Source: JANRKN01 sp033763435 (lineage in GTDB: Bacteria > Planctomycetota > Phycisphaerae > Phycisphaerales > UBA1924). From it: a stretch of 12,867 bases of DNA. The translations under genes were made by a program, and so were the position numbers. Of this stretch, positions 1 through 7,366 are shown in pieces; the stretch's first letter is position 1; every line of letters starts with the position of its first letter. Below the pieces are notes generated by a model that did no database searches, was not told the DNA's origin, and saw nothing but the letters and a program-made list of their open reading frames with translations. Location: assembly GCA_033763435.1 (NCBI GenBank), contig JANRKN010000075.1, positions 1-12,867 of the forward strand, written 5' to 3'.

Positions 1-2
1 CG

Positions 3-1187
3 ATCGTCATGATGTCGGGCCTCCAGGGCTCGGGCAAGACCACGACCTGCGGCAAGCTCGCGGCATACTTGCGCCGAAAGAACCGCTCCGTCATGCTCGC
101 CGCCGCCGACCTCCAGCGGCCTGCCGCCGTTGATCAGCTCCGCACCGTCGCCGAGTCGGTCAAGGAAGCCGTGCCCGTCGGCGCGGCGGTGCACTTCTAC
201 GGCGAGCCCGACAAGTGCGCCGAGTACGGCAAGGCCGTCGGCGTCGCCGTGGGCGTCTGCCAGCGCGCGCTCGCCGAGGCGCTCAAGCTGAATGTCGACG
301 TCCTCATCCTCGATACCGCCGGGCGACTACACGTCAACGACGAGCTGATGGGCGAGCTCGCGCAGGTCAACCGCGCGCTCACGCCTCATCACATCTTCCT
401 CGTCGTTGACGCGATGACCGGCCAGGACGCCGTGCAGAGCGCCAAGGCCTTCCATCAGCGCCTCCAGATCGACGGCGTGATCCTCACCAAGTTCGACTCA
501 GACACCCGCGGCGGTGCGGCGCTCAGCGTCAAGCAGGTCACCGGCGCACCGATCAAGTTCATCGGCACCGGCGAGAAGATCGACGCCCTCGAAGAGTTTC
601 ACGCCGACCGCATCGCCGGGCGCATCCTGGGCATGGGCGACGTCGTCTCGCTCGTCGAAAAGGCCCAGTCCGAAGTCTCCGAAGAAGAGGCCCAGCGCCT
701 CAACGACAAGCTCGCCAAGGGCGAGATGAACATGGAGGACTTCCTCGGTCAGCTCAAGACGCTCCGGCGCATGGGCCCGCTCAAGAACCTGCTGGGCATG
801 CTCCCCGGCGTCGGCTCCATGATGAAGGACGTCCAAGTCGATGAGAAGCAGATCGACCGCGTCGAGGCCATGATCAGCTCCATGACGCGCCATGAGCGCA
901 CGCGCCCGAGCGTGATCGATCTCTCACGCCGTCGCCGCATCGCGACCGGTGCGGGCACCTCGCACGAAGAGGTCGGCACGCTCGTCAAGCAGTGCGACGC
1001 GATGAACAAGATCAGCCGCACAATGGGCTCGATGAACTCGGCGGACAAGATCAAGGCCGTCAAGGAGCTTCAGGCCTCGGGTGGCATGGGCGGCATGGTC
1101 CCCGGCATCAAGGGCCTGCCCGGTCTCCGCACGGGCGGCAGCACCTACACACCCAGCATCAAGAGCAAGTTCAAGAAGCGGAAGTAA
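3..1187 (+). CDS. ffh: Signal recognition particle protein Ffh, 5'-truncated by window edge
   Basis: This is the GTPase and RNA-binding subunit of the bacterial signal recognition particle, which takes ribosomes making membrane and exported proteins to the receptor FtsY. The frame is open to the left edge, so the N domain (roughly the first 100 residues) is missing. Visible, counting from base 3: the P-loop GLQGSGKTT (residues 6-14), DLQRPAA (about 36-42), the G3 motif DTAGRL (about 104-109), the G4-region TKFDSDTRGGAA (about 162-173) and GTGEKIDAL. The methionine-rich M domain follows, with the RNA-binding stretch SRRRRIATGAG (about 308-318) and a Gly/Met-rich, Lys-ending tail. Most family members read TKLDGDARGG and RIAxGSG, so F, S, T and A here are mild departures. 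It is convergent with the next gene. The family call is secure; the true start lies outside. Confidence 0.97.
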   Translation: MVMMSGLQGSGKTTTCGKLAAYLRRKNRSVMLAAADLQRPAAVDQLRTVAESVKEAVPVGAAVHFYGEPDKCAEYGKAVGVAVGVCQRALAEALKLNVDVLILDTAGRLHVNDELMGELAQVNRALTPHHIFLVVDAMTGQDAVQSAKAFHQRLQIDGVILTKFDSDTRGGAALSVKQVTGAPIKFIGTGEKIDALEEFHADRIAGRILGMGDVVSLVEKAQSEVSEEEAQRLNDKLAKGEMNMEDFLGQLKTLRRMGPLKNLLGMLPGVGSMMKDVQVDEKQIDRVEAMISSMTRHERTRPSVIDLSRRRRIATGAGTSHEEVGTLVKQCDAMNKISRTMGSMNSADKIKAVKELQASGGMGGMVPGIKGLPGLRTGGSTYTPSIKSKFKKRK

Positions 1188-1336
1188 ACAGCCTTCGGGA
1201 TTCGGGCGACGCAGGCAGCATCGGGCAGCAGGCATCGGACCGATGGCGGCAGATCGCAGCATCGGTCCTGCCGTCGCCCACTGGCCACTGGCCTGCTTCC
1301 CCCGATTCGCCACTCACGATTCGCGATTCGCGCGGC
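1188..1336. repeat. Convergent intergenic spacer with short degenerate repeats
   Basis: This spacer lies between the ends of ffh and the tricorn-like gene. It holds three copies of CGATTCGC (1303-1310, 1317-1324, 1324-1331), related GATTCGGG text near 1200, a doubled CACTGGC near 1280, and a short inverted repeat CATCGG-A-CCGATG (1233-1245). I see no T-run next to a strong hairpin, so neither gene has an obvious intrinsic terminator here. The repeats are too short and irregular for a named element. Confidence 0.45.
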
Positions 1337-4300
1337 TCACTTCTTGAAGCTCTTGTCCGGCAGCGCGGGCACTGGCGGGATCGCTCGCGGGTCGGCGCTG
1401 ATCTTCTCGATCAGCAGGTTCACCGCGGCATCCAGCTGCTTGTCCGCGCCTTGGTACGTCTCGACGGGCAGGTTATCGACGACGACATCGGGCTCGACGC
1501 CATGGCCCTCGATGAGCCACGTGCCCTCGGGGCCGAAGACGCCGAACTCCGCCGCGGAGGCCAGACCCCGGTCGACCAGCACGTTGCTCGACGTGAGCCA
1601 GATCTCACCGCCCCAGGTCCGCGTGCCCAGCACGGTGCCGATGTTCAGGCGCTTGATGCCCTCGGCGAAGGCCTCGCCGTCGGACCCCGTGTGCTCGTTG
1701 CACAGCACGACCACGTGCCCGCGGAACGCGTACTGCATGTTCCACGAGTTGCTCCGGCCCACGCGCTGATTCCAGAAGAACCAGCTCTTGCGGAGCAGAC
1801 GCGAGAGGATCCACGAGTCGATGTTGCCGCCGCCGTTGTCGCGCACGTCGATGATCAGGCCCGGCTTGTGGAACACGGGGTAGAAGTCGCGGACGAACTG
1901 GGCCATGTCGCCCGTACCCATCGCGCGCAGGTGCACGTACCCGACCTGGCCCTTGCTGAGGGCTTCGGTGCGGAGCCGGCGGGTGTATTCCCACTCGTCG
2001 TAGCGCAGGTTGCTGGCCGCGCCGCTGGTGATGGGTTCCACGATGACGTCGCGCTCAGCACCCGCCGCATCGGCGACGCGGAGCAGCACCTGCCGCCCCG
2101 CCTTCTGACGCAGCAGTACCGAGATGTCCGGCACGCTGAGCGTCGGCACGCCGTTGACGTGCTTGATGACGTCGCCGACCTTCACGTTCACGCCCGGGCG
2201 CGCCAGCGGCGCCGCGGCCGACGGCTCGTCGGGGTCCGTGACCGCGATGTGCGTCACGCGGAATCCGCCCGCCGCATCATCCCGAGAGAGGCGCGCGCCA
2301 AGCGACGCGATCTGCACGTTGTCATCGCCCCGGCGCATGTCGCCCCCGGACACGAAGTGGTGCAGCGCCGAGAGCTCGCTCACCATGTGCCCGAGCAGGT
2401 CCGACAGCTCCGCCCGGCTGCGCACGCGCGTCACCAGCGGCAGGTGCCGATCCAGCGCCGCCTTCCAATCCACGCCGTGCATGTTGAGGTCGTAGAAGTA
2501 ATCCCGCATCAGGCGCCAGGCCTCGACGAGCATCTGCCGCCATTCCTCCCGCGGCGTCACCGAGAAGCTCATCCCCGACAGATCGATCGTCTTCTTCTCC
2601 AGACTCGCGGGCGCCGGCGCGGCATCGACCACCGCGAACTGATCCCCCTTGCGGATCAGCAGCTTCTTCCCGTCCTGCGAGAGCTGATACTGGCGAATGT
2701 CCGAAAGCACCACTTTGAGCTCAGGCGAATCATTCGTGATCGGGAGCGCCACCAGATCCGGCTCGCCCCCTTCGCCCCGGCCCGCGGAGACAAAGAACAG
2801 CGCCTTCTCCGCGGCGCTCAGGCCCGAGTAGTTCCCCGGCGGCACGGGCAGCTCTTCCAGACGCGCCGCGAGGCCGTCGAGATCGATCTCGACCTTCACC
2901 CCGTCCTTCTTGCCGTCGTCCTTCTTGCCCTCATCCTTCTTGGGCTCGTCCTTCTTCGGTTCATCCTTCTTGGGCTCGCCGGGGGCCTGCGCGGGAGCCG
3001 CGTCGGCGGGCTTGTTCTCAGAAGGCTTGGCATCCGCGGGCTTGGCCTCATCCTTCTTGCCGTCGTCCTTCTTGGCCTCGTCCTTTTTCTTGGCCTTCTC
3101 CGCTTCCGCCCGCGCGGCCTCGACCTCGTCGTCCGCGCGGAACGGGCTCCGCGTCCCGGCCTTCAGCGCGATCTGGTACACCTTGATCTGCTTGTCAAAG
3201 AACGGCTCAGGCGCCCGCGGCCCCCACGGGCTCCCGACCACCGACTGAAGGTGCCGGTCCGACAGGAAGTACAGCCACTTCCCGTCCCGGCTCCACGCCG
3301 GGCTAAACGAGTTGAACCGATCCGTCGTCGCGAACGTCCGCGTCCCGTCGGCCACACTCCACAGCACGATCCGGCGGTTGGTGTTCTCGTCCGCCTCGAC
3401 CCACGCGAGCCATTGGCTGTCGGGCGACCACGTGAGATCGCCGAAGTCCTCATGGATCGAGTCGGCGATCAGCGTGTTGCGCTTGCCCTCGACGTCATAG
3501 ATCCACAGCCGCTGGTTCTTGTCGTGGTGGGCGATCAGCTTCCCGTCGGGCGACGGCACCGAGTCCCATCGCAGCACGACGCCGTCGCTCGTCAGCTGCG
3601 TCTGCTCGCCCACGCCCGAGGCGGGGAGCTTCCAGAGCTCGACCTCGCCCGACTCATCCGAGAGCGAAACGATCGACTTGCCGTCGGGCATGAAGCGCGC
3701 GTTGCGGTGCCGGACGCCCTCGCGGTGGGGCACTTCCACGAGCCGCCCCTGCTTGGCGGGCGCGACGAACACCAGCCCGCGCGCGACGAGCGCGACCTTG
3801 TCGCCCGAGGGCGAGAGATCGACCGATGTGATCCAGCTCACGGGGTTGCGGACGAACTTCTCGCGCGTCTGGTCAAAGTCCGAATCGAGCGAGATCGCCA
3901 GCGCCTGGTCCTTGCCCGAGCTGATGTCGAACAGGCGCAGGTCCGCGCCCAGCTGGTAGACGATCTTCCCGCCCTCAAGCGACGCCGAACCGATGTCAAA
4001 GTGCGTGTGCTTGGTGTGCTGCTCGAGGTCGGTCCCGTCGGGCTTCATCGACCAGAGGTTCATGAACCCGTCGCGGTCGGAGACAAAGTACACCCGGCCC
4101 TTCCAGACCATCGCGCGCCGGCTCGTGCCCGGGTAGTCCGTCGTCAGCGGCTTGGCTTCGGGCAGGTTCTCAATCGTCTGACCATCGCGCTGGCCCTCGC
4201 GCCAGCCCGCGGGTGGCGTCCAGCTCCACAGCTGCTGCACGGTGCCGCCCTTGTAGCGGTCCGTCCACGAGCCCTGGAAGGGCAGGCGCGTGAAGAACAC

Positions 4301-4930
4301 GGTCCCGTCCTCGCCGGCCGCGGCATCGGACGCCTGCGCGAGCGGATACGCCCGGGCCTGATTGGTCGCAAGGTCGAGCGCGAACAGATGGATATTGCGC
4401 TTGGGCGCGTCCCGATTGGAAGTGAACAGCAGCTTCCCGTCGGGCGTCCAGCCCGCCACGCCCACGCGCGCCCCATCCCACGTGCGCCGCGTGGGCAGGC
4501 CGCCCTCGATCGGCATCGTGTACACCTCGGCCGGCCCTTCGTAGGTGCCCACGAACGCGACGAGTTTCCCGTCGGGGCTGATCGCGGGAAGCGTCTCGTC
4601 GCCCGCATGCGTCGTCAGGCGCGTCGCCCGGCCTCCCTTGGTCGAGACCTTCCACAGGTCGCCCTCGGAGACGAACACGATCGTCTCGCCGTGGATCGCC
4701 GGCATGCGGTAATAGCCCAGCGTCGCGTCGGCCTGCAGATCGACCCTCGGCATCGCGTCCAGACGGGGCTGCTTGATCGTCAGCCGGGGCTCAATCGCCT
4801 TGATCGTCACGCCCGCGGGCGGCGCGGTCACGGCAGCCGAATCCTGCCCGAAGCTCGTCCCCGCCAGCAGCGTGAGCACCGCCGGAACCACGAGCCTCAC
4901 CGCCCGAACCGCCAACGACGCTCGACGCAT
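1337..4930 (-). CDS. Secreted tricorn-like S41 protease with beta-propeller, PDZ and peptidase domains
   Basis: This 1197-residue protein has the architecture of tricorn protease homologs. Residues 1-28 look like a signal peptide (basic start, then VVPAVLTLLAG), so it is probably exported. Residues about 70-585 hold repeated WD40/PD40-like propeller blades such as AISPDGKLVAF, WTPDGKLLF and WSPDSQWLAW. A Lys/Asp/Glu/Ala/Pro linker spans about 598-680. The tricorn C1-like domain is at about 789-869, a PDZ domain at about 874-969 with VKVGDVIKHVNG, and the S41 core follows with LIIDVRDNGGG. The likely nucleophile is S1083 in TGSDGEAF, with H857 as candidate base and E1141 in IEGHGVEPD as candidate supporting acid. 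The residue before H857 is Leu, where Thermoplasma tricorn has Ser. A TTG six codons upstream is possible, but AAGGAG placed 8 bases before this ATG decides the start. The substrate is unknown. Confidence 0.93.
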   Translation of the reverse strand: MRRASLAVRAVRLVVPAVLTLLAGTSFGQDSAAVTAPPAGVTIKAIEPRLTIKQPRLDAMPRVDLQADATLGYYRMPAIHGETIVFVSEGDLWKVSTKGGRATRLTTHAGDETLPAISPDGKLVAFVGTYEGPAEVYTMPIEGGLPTRRTWDGARVGVAGWTPDGKLLFTSNRDAPKRNIHLFALDLATNQARAYPLAQASDAAAGEDGTVFFTRLPFQGSWTDRYKGGTVQQLWSWTPPAGWREGQRDGQTIENLPEAKPLTTDYPGTSRRAMVWKGRVYFVSDRDGFMNLWSMKPDGTDLEQHTKHTHFDIGSASLEGGKIVYQLGADLRLFDISSGKDQALAISLDSDFDQTREKFVRNPVSWITSVDLSPSGDKVALVARGLVFVAPAKQGRLVEVPHREGVRHRNARFMPDGKSIVSLSDESGEVELWKLPASGVGEQTQLTSDGVVLRWDSVPSPDGKLIAHHDKNQRLWIYDVEGKRNTLIADSIHEDFGDLTWSPDSQWLAWVEADENTNRRIVLWSVADGTRTFATTDRFNSFSPAWSRDGKWLYFLSDRHLQSVVGSPWGPRAPEPFFDKQIKVYQIALKAGTRSPFRADDEVEAARAEAEKAKKKDEAKKDDGKKDEAKPADAKPSENKPADAAPAQAPGEPKKDEPKKDEPKKDEGKKDDGKKDGVKVEIDLDGLAARLEELPVPPGNYSGLSAAEKALFFVSAGRGEGGEPDLVALPITNDSPELKVVLSDIRQYQLSQDGKKLLIRKGDQFAVVDAAPAPASLEKKTIDLSGMSFSVTPREEWRQMLVEAWRLMRDYFYDLNMHGVDWKAALDRHLPLVTRVRSRAELSDLLGHMVSELSALHHFVSGGDMRRGDDNVQIASLGARLSRDDAAGGFRVTHIAVTDPDEPSAAAPLARPGVNVKVGDVIKHVNGVPTLSVPDISVLLRQKAGRQVLLRVADAAGAERDVIVEPITSGAASNLRYDEWEYTRRLRTEALSKGQVGYVHLRAMGTGDMAQFVRDFYPVFHKPGLIIDVRDNGGGNIDSWILSRLLRKSWFFWNQRVGRSNSWNMQYAFRGHVVVLCNEHTGSDGEAFAEGIKRLNIGTVLGTRTWGGEIWLTSSNVLVDRGLASAAEFGVFGPEGTWLIEGHGVEPDVVVDNLPVETYQGADKQLDAAVNLLIEKISADPRAIPPVPALPDKSFKK
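2891..3139 (-). repeat. Lys/Asp/Glu/Pro/Ala-rich coding repeat (protein linker)
   Basis: This stretch inside the tricorn-like gene codes for residues about 598-680, built mostly from KKDE, KKDD, KPADA and KKDEP units. The tightest part, about 2930-2974, repeats a 15-base unit coding KKDEP. It lies between the propeller half and the peptidase half, so it probably forms a flexible or helical charged linker. Such repeats can change length by slippage. Confidence 0.8.
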
Positions 4931-4938
4931 GCGCAGCA

Positions 4939-4944
4939 CTCCTT
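4939..4944 (-). promoter_or_regulatory. Ribosome binding site AAGGAG that sets the tricorn-like gene start
   Basis: The minus strand reads AAGGAG with 8 bases to the ATG at 4930. The alternative TTG start at 4948 would place this site inside the coding sequence, so the ATG is preferred. The mature N-terminus is the same either way because it lies within the signal peptide. Confidence 0.8.
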
Positions 4945-5008
4945 CCAACGTGCCGACCGAGAGGCCAGCGAGCGAAGAGTGTACCCGTGCGTCCGCTTTT
5001 TTGCCGAC

Positions 5009-6529
5009 TTAACCGTCCTGCGACTCGCCGCCCTCAATCGGCAGGAAGTCCCGCGCACGCCCTTCGGCCCACGCCTTGAACTTGGGCCAGAACACTTCCT
5101 TCAGCAGGATCTTCAGGCACGCTGCCACAGGAATCGCGAGCAGCAGCCCGTACACCCCCGCCAGCACGCCCCCCGCCAGCGACGCGAACAGAATCGCCGG
5201 CGTGTTCATATCCGTGCTCTGCCCCTGAATCCGAGGCGTCAGCACATAGTCGTCCATCACCTGCGCCACCCCGAACACCACCGCCGGCGCCGCCACCACA
5301 AACATCCACGTGTTCGTCCACACCGTCCCCGCGCCCGCGCCTGGCTCCAGCGCCAGCAGCACGATCGCCGTCGGCACACCCAGGAACGAGACATACGGCA
5401 ACAGCGCCAGCACGCCGACGATCGGCCCCAGAATCAACGGCGCCGGCACCCCGATTAGGAAGTATGCCAGGCTGTACCAGCACATGAGCGCAAAGCAGAT
5501 CGTCAGCCGCCCGCGAATGAACCCCGCGATCACGCGGTCCATCTTCTTCACCAGATCAATCACCCGGCTCTGCCGACGCTCGGGGATCAGCCCGCGCCAG
5601 AACCGGATCACCTCGCCCCAGCCCGTGCAGATGAAGAAGAAGAAAAACGCGGTCAGAAAGCCGCTGAACAGGAACCCGCCCACCGACCCGACCACGCGCG
5701 CGACGATATTGAACGCATCGCGCCCCGTCGCCAGCGCCTGCTTGCCGATCGCCTGTGCATTCTCACGCACGTACGCCAGCGCCCACTTGGTCGCGACATA
5801 CACGGGCGAGGGCTCGGTCCGCACCGCGCTGGCCTGTGCAGGTGTCGGCGTCGGGTCGAGCTTCGCATTCTGCTCGCTCGTCTCACTCGTCTCACTCGGC
5901 GCGGGCGACGGGACCGGACTCTCAGGCGAGCCCGTGCCCGAATCGGCAGGCGCGGAGTTTTCGCTCGGTTCGGGCGTTGCCGTGCCCGGCGCAACCGTCT
6001 CGGGCACCGAACCGCTCTCGCCGATCGGCTGCCCCGTCGCGACCGCGGCGTTGCGCTCGTCCTCGCGGTGCTTTTCTTCGACGATGAAGTCGCGGATCCG
6101 CACCCACGTCCGGCCCGGGAGTGCGTCGCGCAGGGCCTGATCCTCGGGCTTCTCGATCGAGCGCTGGAGGCGGTCGACGTTCGTCGCGGTCTGCTGCGCA
6201 AATCGCACGCCCTGCGCCACGCCGAAGCCCACGCCCAGCGTCGCCGGGATCACCACCGCCAGACCCGCGAACACAATGATCAGCATCGCGACGGTCGGGC
6301 GGCTCAGCACGCGCCCGCCCCACAGCCCCGTCAGGCGCTTGACCAGAGGCTCAAACAAGTACGCCAGCCCCGTCGCGATCAGGATCGGCACCGTGACGAC
6401 CGAGAGCAGCCAGCCGAGATAAAGAATCCCAAAGATCGCGGCAAACAGCAGCACGTCGCGCACCGGCTGAATCTGCCATAGGTGCTGCGTCTTCCAGTCG
6501 CTGCCGGGCTTCTCCGGGGTGTTGGTCAT
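5009..6529 (-). CDS. AI-2E family transporter (PerM-like permease) with a long acidic loop insertion
   Basis: This 506-residue integral membrane protein belongs to the AI-2E/PerM family, whose members are variously linked to autoinducer-2 export or ion antiport; the substrate here cannot be told. Hydrophobic segments lie at about 24-68, 78-108, 274-302, 340-395, 405-430 and 441-475. Family signatures include VIAGFIRGRL, LIGVPAPLILGPIVGVLALLPYVSFLG split over two helices, and the C-terminal AGGVLAGVYGLLLAIPVAA. Family members are usually about 350 residues. The extra length is mainly a Pro/Ser/Thr/Glu-rich segment at about 160-242 between helices three and four, probably outside the membrane core. 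The frame continues 55 codons upstream to 6694, but that part is low-quality and non-membrane. ATG at 6529 fits the family N-terminus, although its ribosome site (AGG close by, AAGGAA 14 bases up) is weak. The tricorn-like gene follows 78 bases downstream. Confidence 0.9.
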   Translation of the reverse strand: MTNTPEKPGSDWKTQHLWQIQPVRDVLLFAAIFGILYLGWLLSVVTVPILIATGLAYLFEPLVKRLTGLWGGRVLSRPTVAMLIIVFAGLAVVIPATLGVGFGVAQGVRFAQQTATNVDRLQRSIEKPEDQALRDALPGRTWVRIRDFIVEEKHREDERNAAVATGQPIGESGSVPETVAPGTATPEPSENSAPADSGTGSPESPVPSPAPSETSETSEQNAKLDPTPTPAQASAVRTEPSPVYVATKWALAYVRENAQAIGKQALATGRDAFNIVARVVGSVGGFLFSGFLTAFFFFFICTGWGEVIRFWRGLIPERRQSRVIDLVKKMDRVIAGFIRGRLTICFALMCWYSLAYFLIGVPAPLILGPIVGVLALLPYVSFLGVPTAIVLLALEPGAGAGTVWTNTWMFVVAAPAVVFGVAQVMDDYVLTPRIQGQSTDMNTPAILFASLAGGVLAGVYGLLLAIPVAACLKILLKEVFWPKFKAWAEGRARDFLPIEGGESQDG

Positions 6530-6738
6530 CGCCTGCGTGTCCGTTCCTTGGGCGTGCTGCGTGTGGGGCAGTGGTGGGGGGTGGTGGAACCCCGCACAGG
6601 CTACTCCATCCGCGCCGACCGCGCAGAGCACGGCCCGCGCCGTTCTTGGGGATGCCGCGCCCTCGATTGCACGCGCAGCGGACAGCCACGCCACCTATCG
6701 GTCCACGGGCGTGGTCCTCACGCGTTGCGGCTGAGTTC
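6530..6738. other. Intergenic spacer upstream of the AI-2E permease gene
   Basis: These 209 bases separate the end of the Minf_1886-type gene from the permease start on the minus strand. They hold a G-rich plus-strand run near 6563-6585 and a small inverted repeat CCACG-GG-CGTGG (6703-6714) just past the upstream stop. The hairpin has no T-run. I see no gene or recognisable promoter. The spacing suggests the permease has its own promoter here, which is inference only. Confidence 0.4.
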
Positions 6739-7152
6739 TCAGGCGTTGCTGGCGACGCTGGCCCGCTTGGTTTCGAGGGTCGCGAACGCCTCGCCGAAGT
6801 CGAACACGCCTCGGAAGTCTTCGAGCGAGTCGTCCTCGGTCCGGCGCATCAGCCCGGCGTCGATCATGGCGAACACGATCTTGCCGAAGTCATCGGTCTT
6901 GCGGATGTGCCACTTGTCGAGCACGGTGCGAGCGAGCAGGCCGTAGCGCGCCTGCGCGTAGTCCTTGAGTCCCAGGCACAGCTGCTGGCCCGAGACATGC
7001 CGCGACTCATCGCCCGTGGGCTCTTCGGAGCCGTAAACCATTTTCATGGTGTGCGCCAGGCCGTCGCGGACGAACAGATACGCCTCGGTCGGGTACGGGC
7101 CCGCCTTTTCGCGAAGCGTGTTCCAGTCGGGCTGCTGCACCTGCTCGGACAC
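6739..7152 (-). CDS. Minf_1886-type conserved small protein
   Basis: This 137-residue soluble protein matches my memory of the Minf_1886 family (TIGR04138), found in Planctomycetes and Verrucomicrobia and of unknown function. Recognisable parts are EAYLFVRDGLAHT (about 23-35), the RHVSGQQLCLGLKDYA block (51-66), YGLLARTVLDKW (70-81) and the run from DFGKIVFAMIDAGLM to DSLEDFRGVFDF (88-119). There is no signal peptide or membrane segment. The frame extends upstream to 7344 (a 201-codon version), but that extension is Gly/Arg-rich and non-conserved in look. A GTG at 7152 with GGAGG 7 bases before it, directly ahead of the conserved part, is the better start. It reads alone, with about 210-base gaps on both sides. 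The role cannot be stated. Confidence 0.88.
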   Translation of the reverse strand: MSEQVQQPDWNTLREKAGPYPTEAYLFVRDGLAHTMKMVYGSEEPTGDESRHVSGQQLCLGLKDYAQARYGLLARTVLDKWHIRKTDDFGKIVFAMIDAGLMRRTEDDSLEDFRGVFDFGEAFATLETKRASVASNA

Positions 7153-7159
7153 GGTCCTA

Positions 7160-7164
7160 CCTCC
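7160..7164 (-). promoter_or_regulatory. Ribosome binding site GGAGG supporting a GTG start
   Basis: GGAGG on the minus strand lies 7 bases upstream of GTG at 7152. It selects the short 137-residue form of the Minf_1886-type protein over in-frame starts farther upstream, none of which has a comparable site that I can see. Confidence 0.75.
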
Positions 7165-7221
7165 GTCCCCACCAGCTCCACGAGCGCCCCAACCCCCGGA
7201 CGAACTCATCGTAACCGTTCC

Positions 7222-7234
7222 CACCGGCCCGGTG
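7222..7234. promoter_or_regulatory. Short palindrome upstream of the Minf_1886-type gene
   Basis: CACCGG-C-CCGGTG is a perfect inverted repeat with 6-base arms, 70 bases upstream of the GTG start at 7152. It could be an operator half-site pair or chance in GC-rich DNA. Nothing else in the window repeats it. Confidence 0.25.
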
Positions 7235-7276
7235 ACCGGCTTTGGATGCCGATTCTCCGTGCCCCGCTCCACCAGT

Positions 7277-7302
7277 CCCCACCCGTTCCCCACCCGTTCC
7301 CC
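7277..7302 (-). repeat. 11-base tandem repeat with G-quadruplex potential on the minus strand
   Basis: The plus strand carries TCCCCACCCGT repeated with a third partial copy (from 7276). On the minus strand this gives five G-runs of 4, 3, 4, 3 and 4 bases separated by loops of 1 or 3 bases, which meets the usual G-quadruplex pattern. It sits between the glycosylase stop (7367) and the GTG of the Minf_1886-type gene (7152), on the coding strand, so an RNA running through would carry the motif. Confidence 0.7.
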
Positions 7303-7309
7303 ACCATCT

Positions 7310-7327
7310 GTTCGGCATCGTCCGAAC
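7310..7327. other. Small inverted repeat downstream of the glycosylase gene
   Basis: GTTCGG and CCGAAC arms of 6 bases enclose a 6-base loop, 40 bases past the glycosylase stop on the minus strand. No T-run follows, so it is at best a weak or factor-dependent terminator element. Confidence 0.25.
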
Positions 7328-7366
7328 TCGGTTCCAAGATTCACAATCGTGCCTTCGGCGCCCGGT

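Noticed and set aside
4945..5008. Possible promoter (TACACT) upstream of the tricorn-like gene
   Set aside because: A lone -10-like hexamer without a matching -35 box is weak evidence in a planctomycete, where promoter consensus is uncertain.
992..5458. A 1488-codon open frame on the plus strand, antisense to the tricorn-like and permease genes
   Set aside because: Its translation is Arg/His/Pro/Leu-rich with no domain, it crosses the end of ffh and two well-supported minus-strand genes, and long antisense frames are expected in DNA with very GC-rich third positions.
6563..6585. G-rich run on the plus strand considered as a second G-quadruplex
   Set aside because: Only two runs of at least three G residues lie close together, short of the four needed.
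6530..6694. N-terminal extension of the AI-2E permease by 55 residues
   Set aside because: The extension is not membrane-like, includes a His/Pro run, and the family N-terminus begins at the ATG at 6529.
7276..7308. The 11-base repeat considered as a CRISPR fragment
   Set aside because: Units are directly abutting with no spacers and are too short for CRISPR repeats.
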